Positions 1 through 10,743 of a stretch of 64,000 nucleotides of DNA are shown here, in pieces. Made by a program: the position numbers and the translations under genes. This DNA comes from Haematococcus lacustris. Its lineage: Eukaryota; Chlorophyta; Chlorophyceae; Chlamydomonadales; Haematococcaceae. The first letter of the stretch is position 1. Each line of letters starts with the position of its first letter. A model generated the notes under the pieces. It worked only from the letters and a program-made list of their open reading frames with translations. It made no database searches and was not told where the DNA came from. The stretch covers positions 10,711,097 through 10,775,096 of the forward strand of contig JASKMD010000031.1 in assembly GCA_030144725.1 (NCBI GenBank), written 5' to 3'.

Positions 1-426
1 GCCCCCCACTGTTTTACTTGCATGCATTCAGTGTGAGGCAGCTCCCTGACCAGCTGGGCTTGAGCCAGCTGCTTGACATAGAAACGCAGGACGCTACAAG
101 TGGCCACAGTGGCTCATCAGCAGCCCGCCGCTGCCGTTTGCATGCTGGCGATGTAAGATGAACTGCAAGATCTCAAATGACTGGGCAGCTGCAAGCTCTC
201 AAATACCAAACAATGCGGCAGATGAGGCAGCGACTTCAGCAGCTGCCCATGGCTGGCCCTGCCGGCTGGCACCCACGCTGCCCTCTATACGCCATGTCAG
301 CTCCGCAAGGAGTAGCCCTTGCCTCTTAGCCATGCCCTGGCCGCTGCAAACTCTCACCGCTGAAGCAGCACGCTCATGTGCCCCATGCCTAGTAAATCTG
401 ACTGTTGCTCATGACGGACCTTGCAG
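1..426. other. Upstream sequence, no exon recognised
   Basis: This stretch precedes the first methyltransferase exon that I can recognise. The two 5' exons present in the paralogue at 32.3-32.75 kb (a short N-terminal exon and a 72-codon exon) have no visible counterpart here, so the 5' end of this gene either lies before the window or is lost. The last bases before 427 (TTGCAG) form a normal 3' splice site. Confidence 0.5.
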
Positions 427-2403
427 GTGCGCACTGTGTCCCTTGATGACAAGCTGCTGAGTGCTGTGGCCCAACAAGCTCCTGGAGCCACAGGCCAGCA
501 GGGCCAGCTGCATGATGCGGATGTCACTCCACCCATGGATGGCAGCGGCAGCAGCAACATTAGGGGGCTGCATCAGGTGGTGATCCTGGGCGCCGGCCTT
601 GACGCTCGCGCCTGGCGGTTGAGCTGGCCCGCCGGCACTGTTGTGTTTGAGGTTGACTCCGGTGCCCTGGAGCCCCTGAAGCAGCGTGTGCTGGGCGCCC
701 TGCCCCTGGCCTGCCACGCGCGCCACGCCCTGGTGGCTGACCTGGCCCGGCCCCACCAGCTGCGCAGCGCCCTGGCCCAGGCTGGCTTCCAGGCGGACCA
801 GCCCGCAGTGTGGCTGATGGAGGGGCTCATCGGCTACCTCACACGCCGCCAGGCCAGACGGCTGCTGAGGTCAGCGGGGGAGGAGGGGCCCAGGGGTCAT
901 GGGGAGGGGCAGGCAGTGGCCAGGCGGCAGGGCGCTGCTGCTCCAGTGGTGCACAGTGGGTGTGAAGGCTGAGGCCAATGAAGCTGCAGGGGGTGAGGGC
1001 AGCTGGTGAACTGGCCAAAGCAGGTTTCAGACCCAGGCGCCCCTCCAGCTGCTGCTTAGCACTACCATCACAGAGCCGCCCTGGCCAACCCGGTTGAAGC
1101 CAGGCTTGTGTGACCTTATGACCAGCTGGACCCAGCCGCAACAACACACAACCCCTGCCCACTGCACCCTGGCCCTAGGGTGCTGTTAGTCCAGTCTTGC
1201 AACCCTGTGCCCCTCCCCACCTGCCATGCCCCTCCTCAGCCCCAACCCCCTGCCTCACCCACCCAAGCCACACCCTGCCCTGCTTTACCCCACCCAGCCT
1301 CTGTCCCCTGACCTTTGCCATGCCCCACTGCCCCCTCCAAGCCCCTCCCTGACACCCCCGGCCATGCAGGTGCACCTATCTCATGAGCGCCCCCGGCAGC
1401 CGCATCATCATCACCTGCCCCCCCAGCCAGGCCATGCAGCAGGAGGCGGCCCGAGCTGGCAGCAAGCTACACCACCAGACGTTTGAGGAGGCAGGCCACA
1501 CCCTGCACAGGTGGGGCCTCTCAGCTGTGCATTGCTGCCCGGCAGGAAGACTGGCCGAGCTGTAGGCCTGGAGCTGGGGACGGGCGTGGCGGCCTGTACT
1601 GGGAGCTGGTCTGTACTGGAGGGGTGGTGGTCTTTTGCGGTGATAGGGTGACACTGCTCTCGGCAGCTGCCTTGGGTGGAGGCACAGGAGCTGGGGCACA
1701 CACTGGTGGCGCAGGGTCTGTCACAGCCTGATGGTGTTGCGCGGCCGGTGGGCAGCAGCCGCGCTTCCAGCGGTGTGTGTGCTCCAGGGTGCTTCCAGGG
1801 TGTGTGTGTGTGTGTGTTCCAGGATGCCTTATCTTTGACTGCCAGTGCGCTGCACTACACCGGTAGCTTACCTCTTGTCAGAACTGGGTTCACTGTTTGC
1901 CTTGCTGGTGCAACCATGCAAATTGTTACTTTTGTCAACTACAGACTTCAGGCTTGAGTAAAAGGATTTGGCTAGGCTATGTAACAGGGTTTGGCTAATG
2001 TGCTGATGTGGCAGCAGTGCCACGATGCAGGTGTGGCTGCTGTTGGTTGTCAAATGGTGTGACAGCGCCAGCCTGGTATGGCTGACAGCAGCTGCAAAGG
2101 ACAGCCCTCTGCATGATGTGCATGGTCAGCCACAGGGTGGTGCTGCCTTGCAGGGTCAAGCGCTCAGGCTGGACCGCGAGCTTGTGTAGCGAGGAGGAGC
2201 TGCTGGCAAAGTACAAGCTGCCGTGCAAGCAGGCCCAGGCAAGCAGGTTCATACCAGCTGGCCAACATTCCCTTCAGGACCCCTCAATAGCACCTGGTAG
2301 CTCAGGACACACCTCAATAGCATCTGAACAGTTGGCTCATGGTGTTGACGTGCCTGTGTATATTGAGCCTGACAAGTGCCATCAATGCCATGGTGCAGAT
2401 TGA
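427..2403 (+). CDS. SAM-dependent methyltransferase, leucine carboxyl methyltransferase (PPM) family, 5'-incomplete copy
   Basis: Visible exons are 427-869, 1370-1510 and 2154-2403; phases are compatible throughout. The first carries the family core: a glycine-rich SAM-binding loop ([15 protein letters not shown]), the acidic end of the next strand (VFEVDSG), and the conserved [10 protein letters not shown] stretch. The second holds the segment beginning CTYLMSAPGSRIIITC, and the last the C-terminal SGWTA...AKYKLPC segment. Family members are class I methyltransferases related to leucine carboxyl methyltransferase and the actinobacterial TIGR00027 group; the substrate here is unknown. The paralogue at 30.2-32.8 kb has the same exon plan (440 versus 443 nt, 141 versus 141 nt). 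The last exon, read to the first in-frame stop, is longer than in the paralogue, so its 3' end is uncertain. The large last intron contains a fragment of a different gene (1546-1735). Confidence 0.72.
1546..1735 (-). pseudogene. Diverged partial copy of the Ala/Pro-rich gene at 3.4-3.55 kb
   Basis: About 190 bp are similar to 3400-3590 in the same orientation. Both contain the run CTGGGGACGGGCGTGGCGGC and the run GGTGGTGGTCTTTTGCGGTGA with small differences between them. On the minus strand both encode the peptide YRPPRPSPAP and a SPQKTTTP motif. The copy carries small insertions that break the flanking frame. It sits inside an intron of the methyltransferase gene, so it looks like a local duplication that landed there rather than a functional exon. 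Confidence 0.6.
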
Positions 2404-2957
2404 CGGTTACAAGACTCAAGCCAACTCCCGTGGGCCATCACTTCTACGCTGGAGACCCTTGAACTGTACCATCATGTGAGGCGTGCTGTGACCGGATGAA
2501 GCCAGAGTTTACATTTTCAGATTGCGGGTCAGTAGTCTTAAAGCTGACTTGGGTTGCAGTGTGGGCAGAAATAATAACAATAACAGTGTGCCAGGACAAT
2601 TCCGGTGGTCAACGACCTCGGTACTCGGAATACAATTGCACATGAGATGTAAACAACCCTGACTCAGGGCCCTGCATGGTCTCAGGGCCTGAGACCATGC
2701 AATGTAATTCACAAACAAGTCATGGATTCAGTCGGCAATTGTACATTCGGCAATTGTACACATATCCATATCACACTAACCACATGTTCACATGACCAGG
2801 CAAACTAGGAACGATCGGATGTCAGATACATCAAATGACGTGCAACCAATCATGCTGCATACATAGGTCTCGTTGCAGATCTCTGGGGCATAAACATCAA
2901 ACATGCACCAAACACATGCTGCCATGGGGAAGCATGTTCGATCAGAACCCCTTCAGT
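2404..2957. other. Intergenic stretch, nothing recognised
   Basis: Lower GC than the flanks, no convincing exon. It lies between the possible stop of the methyltransferase gene and the stop of the convergent Ala/Pro-rich gene and presumably holds both 3' untranslated regions. Confidence 0.4.
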
Positions 2958-4221
2958 TTAGTTGATGCGCTTCTTGCCTGTGCCCGTCTTCTTGTATTTG
3001 GGTTTAGGCTTCGTCTTCTTCTTCGCTGCCTTGTCTGCGCCAGCTTCTCCACCAGCCACAGACAGAGAGAGAAGGCTTGCAGCGTAAGCAGCAGCATGGT
3101 TAATGGGGGCGACCACCTTTTTCGTAGGGACATGGCTGGGTGGGAGGAATGACACAATAGTCTGTGTGCGTGGTGTCATTGTGCCTGCAGAACATTCAGA
3201 CGGTGGGTGTCGTTGGATAAGCCAGGAGTCATGACGGACATGACATTGCATTCTCGCTTCACATGGAACATAAGCATTAAAGGTGTGGCAGTAGTAAGCT
3301 GTGTGTAATGCCCAGAGCTGGACATACATGCGAATAGATGCGCAACCTAGGCATGTGACTCACCATCATTGCGGAAGTTGAACCTGCTGCCTGGTTGGAA
3401 GACTGGTCGAGCTGCTGGCTTGGGAGCTGGGGACGGGCGTGGCGGCCTGTACAAGGAGCTGGGCTGGACAGGGGTGGTGGTCTTTTGCGGTGATGCGGTG
3501 ACACTGCTATCGGCAGCTGCCTTGACCGAAGGTGCATGAGCTGGGGCAGACACTGGTGTGGCCGGGGCTGTCGCAGACTCCCAAGTCTTTGCTGGCGTGG
3601 TGTTAAAAGGTGCACGACTGACAGGCGTGTTCTTTTTGTTATCAGCTGCAGCTGGAGGCTTGGCCTCAATAATGGAGGGTGCTGCAGTGGGCTGCTCAGG
3701 TGGTGATGTCTGGGCTTTGCTGCTCGCAGCCTCTGGTTTGTCCTTGCTGCCAGGATCAGCATTGGGCACGCCAGACACATCTGAGGTGTGTACAGACGTA
3801 GGGGCAGGGGTAGCTGGTAGATCTGGTTCTGGCTCTGACAGTGTGGCGGGTGAGGGAGGGACGACGGGAATAGTAGAAGGCTGCTCTGTGGTTGCAGAGG
3901 CAGCCTCACTTGCTGGTACTGCCTCAGCAGCCACTGCATCTGATGCCGCGTTGCTGCTGGTAAGTGTATCATGAATAGCCACTGCCGCCGCCTCAACAGC
4001 AAGGGGTGCAGGCTCAGGGGCGGCACAAGCCTGACTCACGGCTACCGGCTCGCATTTAGCAGGGCTCGCAGGCAACGACAGAGCGACAACAACCTCGTCG
4101 GCATCGATGCCATTGCTAGCTGGGGCCTCGTCGATGAAAGGCTGCACGTCCAAGGGTTCCTTATCCTTTACTGGCTGAACACTCGTGACTGCTTCGCAAT
4201 CAACATTCTTGACTGGGGTTC
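2958..4221 (-). CDS. Ala/Pro-rich low-complexity protein with Lys-rich C-terminus, function unknown
   Basis: Main exon 4221-3364 starts after a good acceptor (CTATTTGCAG) and ends at a consensus donor (G|GTGAGT). It encodes about 285 residues rich in Ala, Pro, Ser, Thr and Glu with repeated TP/SP dipeptides, typical of a disordered linker. A terminal exon near 3138-2958 encodes a very basic tail (KKKTKPKPKYKKTGTGKKR) ending in Arg-Ile-Asn-stop; its codon choice (AAG, GGC) fits coding DNA of this genome. The obvious acceptor before it (CCACCCAG) gives a different frame when joined to the main exon, so either a small middle exon was missed or the other frame is used. The 5' exon(s) were not found. 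No family recognised; a nucleic-acid-binding or nucleolar role would be inference from the basic tail only. Confidence 0.5.
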
Positions 4222-4692
4222 CTGCAAATAGAGTCAGCAGCGTTTGGTCAACGCGGCGTTGAAACTTGTAGTGCTGACAGTATGCGTTTCTAGGCAATGC
4301 ACAGGGCTTGTTCCAGTGCCAGGGCTCATCAGACTGGAGTGTGTTGATGGAATGTTGACCGTAGCTACCCGCATTGCGTCAGCTCCAAGCATTCACCTGG
4401 TTTGCTTGCGCTAGTCTTTTTCGCAGTGTTGTCTGGCAACTTGACGCTCGCGCTAACTGACTCGGGCTCTTCAGCGCGACTAAGACAGCTCCCCATATCG
4501 GGTGTGGCTTCGGGAGAGTATTATTTGGTCTGCACTGCACTACAGCGCTGACGTTTGACTCCTGCATTAAGTACAACTGACAAGTGGTTAAACATAACTT
4601 CCGCATGCCACTAGCCCCCTTACTGGGTAGCCGGCAGAATCACGCAACAAAGGTCGTGAAGTCCGTCGCACCTAGCTTCTCAACAATTGCGC
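4222..4692. promoter_or_regulatory. Divergent intergenic region between the Ala/Pro-rich gene and ESF2
   Basis: About 470 bp between two genes read in opposite directions. It must hold the ESF2 promoter and the missing 5' exon(s) and promoter of the minus-strand gene. I could not identify a TATA-like element or other motif with confidence. Confidence 0.35.
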
Positions 4693-6379
4693 ATGGCCGG
4701 AAGGCAGTCCTTGCTGCAAGAAAAGATGTCTAAAAAGCAAGGAGCAGTTATCCCATCCGCGGTGGAACAGGCGTCAGTAGCAAGGCTGCCGCAGCAGCAG
4801 CCAGAAGATGACGGGCCAGCACTGGATGAAGCTTTGCAGCAGGACAATGCAGGCAGTGGCAGCTCTGCTCAGGAAGCAACAGCAGCCGCACCAGTGTCAT
4901 CAGAACATGGGTCTGCAGGAGCATTCCCACAGCAGAGGAAGTCGAAAAGCAAGGTGCTGACAGCGGAGAAGCTGAAGCGTATTAAGGCTGACTATGACAA
5001 ACGAGGTGTCATTTACATCAGCAGGTATGCAGTGCCCCACGCTGTGCTTCCCTTTTACACTATGTGTCAGGTGCAAGCCATCACCAGCCTGTGCTCCCAT
5101 TGCCCAGGATTCCACCCCACATGAAGCCCATGAAGTTAAAGCAGCTGCTCTCGGCGCATGGGGAGGTGTTGCGAGTGTACTGCACGCCTGAGGACAGCGG
5201 TGCACGGCGGCTGCGCAAGCAGAAGGGCGGCAACACAGGTGCTCACCTGCACTGCACTTACATCACAAAGCAGTCAGCAGTGTACAGCACCCCAAAACCA
5301 AGGGTCACACATGCCTGTGGGGCTGTAAGGGATGGCCTAGTCTGGCTCGTCCAGTGTTTGCCAGCTCTGGGAACATGCAGGGGGGGTGTAGAGTGGTTGG
5401 CAGGCAAGCAAGGAGGCAAGCAAGCAGGGAATGGGAGGAGGGCAGGCTGGTTCACCTCCTTAGTAGCTCCCTCCCCTCAGTAGCCGCCCTGCTGCCGATC
5501 ATTGTGCAGCTGTACACAGTCCACACAAGCATGGCCTTGCTTCTGTTGCCTTTTGTCTAGGGCACTGAACCCTAACCCTAACCCTTGCAGGCAAGAACTT
5601 CACGGAGGGCTGGGTGGAGTTTGCTGACAAACGCATTGCCAAGCGCACAGCATTGGCTCTGAATGGGCAGCAGATTGGAGGCAAACGGCGCAGCGCGTAT
5701 TATGAAGACCTGTGGTGCCTCAAGTACCTAAAACACTTCAAGTGGGATCATCTGACAGAGGACATTGCATACCAGAATGCGGTGAGTTGTTGCTGTGTAT
5801 ACCTCCTCGATGACGACACTGATGTCGTTCCCAGCTACGTGCCTCATGCTAGTGCCTGGCCTTTGTCTGCTGGCAGTAAAGGATGCAAGGACTGTCGCAC
5901 ATGCACGAAAGGACGCCACCCTTGTGCTTGCAGCTTTGACCTGGGCTAGGGTTTGGAATCCCAGCCATGCTTTGCGTCATGTGTTTTGCGGGCCTTGTTT
6001 CCGCGATAACAACGTGCAGGTGCGCGAGCAGCGCTTGGCTGCGGAAGTCAGCGCAGCCAAGCGGGAGCGCGATCACTACCTGGCACAGGTCGACAAGGCC
6101 AAAGCTCAGACCGCCATCGCGGCTCGTAAGGCAGCCAAGGCAACAGTCGGCAACGGCGGGTTTGCCGACGAGGGTGCGCAGAGTGCCGACCACGTTGCTG
6201 CAGCCCCCACCTCTCCCATAGTTGGTGATGCTGGGCTGCCAAGCCAGGCTAAGGCGTTTGTGCGACACTTCGGACAGCGCAAGGCCAAGCCGGAAGCAAC
6301 GGAAGAAGGCATCACCACAATGTCAGATGATGTCCTAGCGCTCATTGCGCACGAGCGAAAAAAGCCGCGGCTCGGCTAG
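4693..6379 (+). CDS. ESF2: ESF2/ABT1 family ribosome-biogenesis RNA-binding protein
   Basis: Four exons, 4693-5024, 5108-5238, 5591-5781 and 6020-6379, join in phase to 337 codons plus stop. The centre is diagnostic for yeast Esf2 / animal ABT1: RGVIYISRIPPHMKP, then LKQLLSAHGEVLRVY, GKNFTEGWVEFADKR, GGKRRSAYYEDLWCLKYL and EQRLAAEVSAAKRERDHYL. Family members act in the nucleolus with the U3 snoRNP / small-subunit processome, stimulating Dbp8 in yeast, during 18S rRNA maturation. The N-terminal 100 residues are acidic/Gln-rich and poorly conserved, followed by a basic patch (KSKSKVLTAEKLKRIKADY). The start is the first ATG in frame (MAGRQSLLQ); a second Met 11 codons on is possible. Exon 3's acceptor directly follows a telomere-like tract. 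The stop is 112 bp from the convergent eEFSec stop. A fragment of exon 2 and its downstream intron is copied at 49.27-49.42 kb. Confidence 0.93.
5568..5584. repeat. Interstitial telomere-like tract (CCCTAA)n at a 3' splice site
   Basis: Just under three units of CCCTAA lie 6 bp upstream of the AG that starts ESF2 exon 3, so the tract doubles as the polypyrimidine region of that intron. CCCTAA/TTAGGG is one of several telomere types known in green algae; whether it is this organism's telomere repeat cannot be told from the window. Confidence 0.7.
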
Positions 6380-6491
6380 CTGCGAGCTTTGTTTATTTAC
6401 CCATGCTTGTGAGCATTTTGCAACCTGACGAGCTGAGAGATGGCTCACAGTGGAGGTCTATTGTACAGATGCTTTGGCAAGGACATGCAAG

Positions 6492-9400
6492 TCATTGCCG
6501 CAGTCGCTTCCGGTCATGCTCATACATGTATCGCTTGCACCTTAGGATCACCGCATTGTCCGAGCTGCTTCGGCCAGCTTGCTGGATGCCTTTGGCGAAG
6601 TGCACCTTGAGCTTGCCGGACTTGCCAAAACTGGACTCAATGACGCCGTCCTCGCCCCGGCCGGTGACCACCCGGAGGCCGGTGTAGATAGCGGGGTCGG
6701 TCTCCTTCTTAAACATACCCCGCACGATCGCATTGCCCTGATCCTCGTTAATGCGCTCTATGACGCCGCGCTTCTCCTTCATCTGCTCACAATGCCAGGC
6801 ACGATGGGTCAATTAAAACGAGCGGCACGAGGGGCGAGGAAGTGTGACCTGCTCTAGCATCTCCACTAGGCCTGTTGAAGCTGTTTCACGGGAAAAGATG
6901 TATTTACTTGCGTGAGCCAGCTGACCTACCCAGGCAAGGCCACACCCGTCTAGCCTGGAGTTGCTTTGCCTCGGCAGCCCTGACACGAGCACATTGTCAC
7001 ACGCCCCTCCCTTCCCCCATCGTACCTTGTACACGCGCAGCTGCTGCAGCTCTGCGGGTTTGGATGGATTGATGAGGGTCACCAAGCGGCCATAGAACGC
7101 CAGCCGGCAGCTCTCACCGTGGATGTCGCCGTCAAACTTGGCGCCAATGACCAGGGCCCCCTGCACACCCCAAGGCACCACGAGGGTTTGCGGCTTTGCA
7201 AGCATGCAAGCATGCAGGCAGGCGGGAAGCACGCACCCCTGGGGTGTGTCCCCCCCTCACCCCTCCCCTCCCTTGTCTGCCTTCCCCTGCGGCCTGTCCT
7301 CCCCACTCCCACTCCCCTCCCCTGCCTACCTCCCCCGGGCCCAGCCGCCACCCACCGCCGGCGCCGTGACCGGCTGGTCAAAGGCCAGCAGCACCCACTG
7401 AGGTCCATAGTGCCTGGGGCCTTCCGGCAAGTACTCCCCCTCCCACTGCGCCCCCCCTGCTGCTCCTGTTGCCTCCCCCACGCCTGCTGCTGCTGCTTTC
7501 TCCTCCTTCTCGCCCTCGCTGAGGTCGCTGTGTTGGGGCAGGCTGCTGGTGTCAGCCACTGGGCGCCCCTCCAGGCCGTGAAGCTGGTCCTGCGATGGTA
7601 GGCCGAGGGGATGGGGGAGGCAGGGGGGCAGCTGCAGTAGGGTGAGGGAGGAGTGAGGTCGGTGGGAGGAGGTGTGATGAGAAGGGGTGGCAGAGGGGGC
7701 CCGGATGAGAAGGAGGAGGGATGGGAAAGGGCATAGTTGTGAAGAAGAAGAGAGGCTGAGAGGATGGCAAGGAGGGGGAGGATGGTAAGGGGAGGAGGGG
7801 AGGCCCTGACTTACTATGAACTTGTGAGCTGGTTGCTAGCTGTCAATGTGATGTTGCATGACATTGCTGCTGTTGCTGCTGCTGCTGCTGGCGTAACTCC
7901 TTGGCTGTTGGCAATCCTTGGCTGTTGCCTATTGTCGCTAGCGCTCTTGTTGCTGTCGCTGGCGCTGGCTGGTGGCGCTCCTTGGCTGTTGGCTGTTGGC
8001 GCAGCTCCTTGGCTGTTAGCTCTGATCCTGGTGCGTGCGCTGGCCTGACGTCTAGGCCTCACCTGGTACACGTAGTCACGTGACTTGTCGAAAGGCATGG
8101 GCACGCCAGTCAGGGCCATGCGGCCAAGGTTCTCTATCATCTGCACCAGGGCCGCCTCCTGACTCACTCCCTGGCCTGACCCGGCAGCAGCAGCGGCGGC
8201 AGCAGCGGCGGCAGCAGCAGCAGCAGCAGCAGCAGCAGCGGCAGCAGCAGCAGCAGCGGCAGCAGCGGCAGCAGCAGCAGCAGCGGCAGCAGCGGCGGCA
8301 GCAGCGGCGGCGGCGGCAGCAGCGGAGGTAGTAGCAACGACAGCAGCAGCAGAGCAGCAGCAGCAACATCATGGGTAGTTTGGGCGCAGCTTAGGCATGG
8401 GCCATTTACAGCTGTGACTGCCCATCCTTGCATGCACGAGGTTAAGCTGCCTGCCCTCCTCTTGCTGACACAACGCACCCTCCCCAGTGGGCTTTGCGCT
8501 GGGCTCCTGTTGCTGTTTCTACGCTTGCCAATGCTGTAGTCACTACTACCACTGCCACTACCACCACCACCGCCGGTGCCACTTTTGTTGCTGCTGTTGC
8601 TGCTGTTGCTGCTGCTGCCACTGCTGTTGCTGCTGCTGCCACTGCTGTTGCTGCTGCTGCCACTGCTGTTGCTGCTGCTGCCACTGCCACTGCAGCGCAC
8701 CGTCAGGCAGTCCAAAGAATGTCAGGCTGGCCATGACTGTTGTGTGGCCAACGCTGACGTGGAACTTGGCCTTGCTGGGCACCTAGCAGCAGTAGGGAGG
8801 AGGCAGAGGGAGGAGGGGAGTGCAGGCCAGGGCTGAGGCCAGGCATGAGATGAGGCTCCCAGGGCGGACATGCACCTACCGAATCACGCTGCCTCAAGTC
8901 GGCAAGCAGGGAGAAGCACTGGAGAAGGCAGGGGAGAAGGCAGGCGGGCGAGGGGGCGAGCAGGCATGCAGGCACATGGGTGCAGTGACGAGGAGGGGCC
9001 CTCCTACCTCAACCAAGTCAGCCAGCGGGGAGAAGCAGGGGAGAAGGCAGGCGGATGGGCGGGCGGGCGGGCGAAGGGGCGAGCAGGTGCAGGGCAGGAG
9101 TGGAACATGGGTGCAGGCATCCAAGCAGGCCGACCCCATGGCCAGCCAACAACCAAGTGAGCCAGCGGGGCTGGGGCGGAGCAGGCGCTGGGCTGCAGTG
9201 AATGGGGGAGCAGGCAGGCGAATCAGACCCCATCACCAGCTCACCTGACCGGCGTAGAAGCGAATCTTCTCCACCGCAGCCACGGCCCCGTTGAAAGTGG
9301 GCACAGTGCCGGGGGCGCAGGCAAGGCCGCGCTCTATGAGGCTGGGGTCAAGCTGGGTGACGCAGATGCCCACTCGATCCCCCTGGCTGGCCTGGGGTGG

Positions 9401-10683
9401 GGGTAGGCAGCAGGGGGGGAGCAACTGGGTAGGGTGGTCAAGCGGGAGGAGAAGAGTGAGACGGGAGCAGCAGGGGGGCCAGAGCAGCTCCTAAGCAGCA
9501 GAAGTCCCGGCTCAGGCGCCCCCCTACACTCATCTCATATCAAGCAACATCTGTTCCATTGTGCATCCTGGATGCTGCCACAGGGGAAGTCACTCAGGCA
9601 GGTGCAGGGAATGGGGAAGGGCGGTGTGTGGTGGTGTGAGGGGCTGGGAGCTGAAGAGTGAGAGGAGTGAGGAGTTGGGAGCTGAAGAGTGAGTGGAGTG
9701 AGGAGCTGGGAGCTGCTGTGGCCAGCGGGACACACCTTGGTGACTGGGCGCTTGAACACCTGCATACTCTTCACCTGCTTGCTCAGCTTCAGGCCAGGCA
9801 GCTCGATGGTGTCGCCCACAGCCACAGCACCCTGACGGCAGTGCAGTGCAGCACATCACAACAAAGCAGGCTGAAGTGCTGGGCATGCCCCCACTCAATC
9901 TGCCCTCCCATCCCTCTACCCTCCACCCTGCACCTCACTGACCCTACCTGCCCATCACTGCATCCCTCACACTACCAAGCACCTTGCCCGCCCCCTTGCC
10001 TCTGTCCCTCTGCAAAACCTCCAATTCCTGATACGATCATACTGATGGGCTGGGCTGGGTCCATGCAAGCATGCATGAACCACCATGCAGTGGCTGTCAG
10101 CATGTGGTCTGTCACGACGGCAGCATTGGCCATGCATGCAGGGAGGGAGTAAGAGCAGGCAGGCAGGAGGGCGTAGAGCAGGCAGGGAGGGAGGAGAGGG
10201 GAGAGGAGGGCGCACCTGCAGCACTGTGCCAGTCAGTACTGTGCCCTGGCCTTTGATGGGGAAGCAGTGGTCTATGGAGAAGAGCAGGGGCCCAGCAGCA
10301 GCCAGGGCGCGGGGCTGAGTAGGCACCATGGCCACCAGGTGCGCCTGCAGCTCCTCAAGGCCCTCGGCATCAGGGGCGGCGCTGGTGCCAGTGCCTCCCC
10401 CTCCTGTGCACTTGACAGCAAGTGTGACCATGCAAGCATGTACGTGTCAGGGCGATGTCAATGTGTGAGACAATGTGAGATACTTGTGGCCAAAAGGGCG
10501 CAAAGTGCCCCGTGTGTGTCCTGGTGCTCCTGGTGCACTGCTATGGTTCTGGACTCCTCACCTTGCACTCATGTCATGCATCAACCCATGCACGCATGTG
10601 TGCTTCACTTGCGCTCATGCAGGGGGCAGTGTGGTTCTGCTGCAGCCACAGCTGTGCTAAGGGGTGCAGCAGCAGCAGCAGGA

Positions 10684-10743
<60 letters not shown>

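Noticed and set aside
3277..4026. Minus-strand Leu/Gln/Pro-rich ORF overlapping the Ala/Pro-rich gene
   Set aside because: Shifted-frame shadow; it lacks the acceptor/donor boundaries that frame the chosen exon.
8558..8782. Poly-Gln/Trp extension of eEFSec exon 9
   Set aside because: A donor at 8700 (G|GTGCGC) keeps phase with the next exon; reading on gives a triplet-repeat tail with no family match and then a stop.
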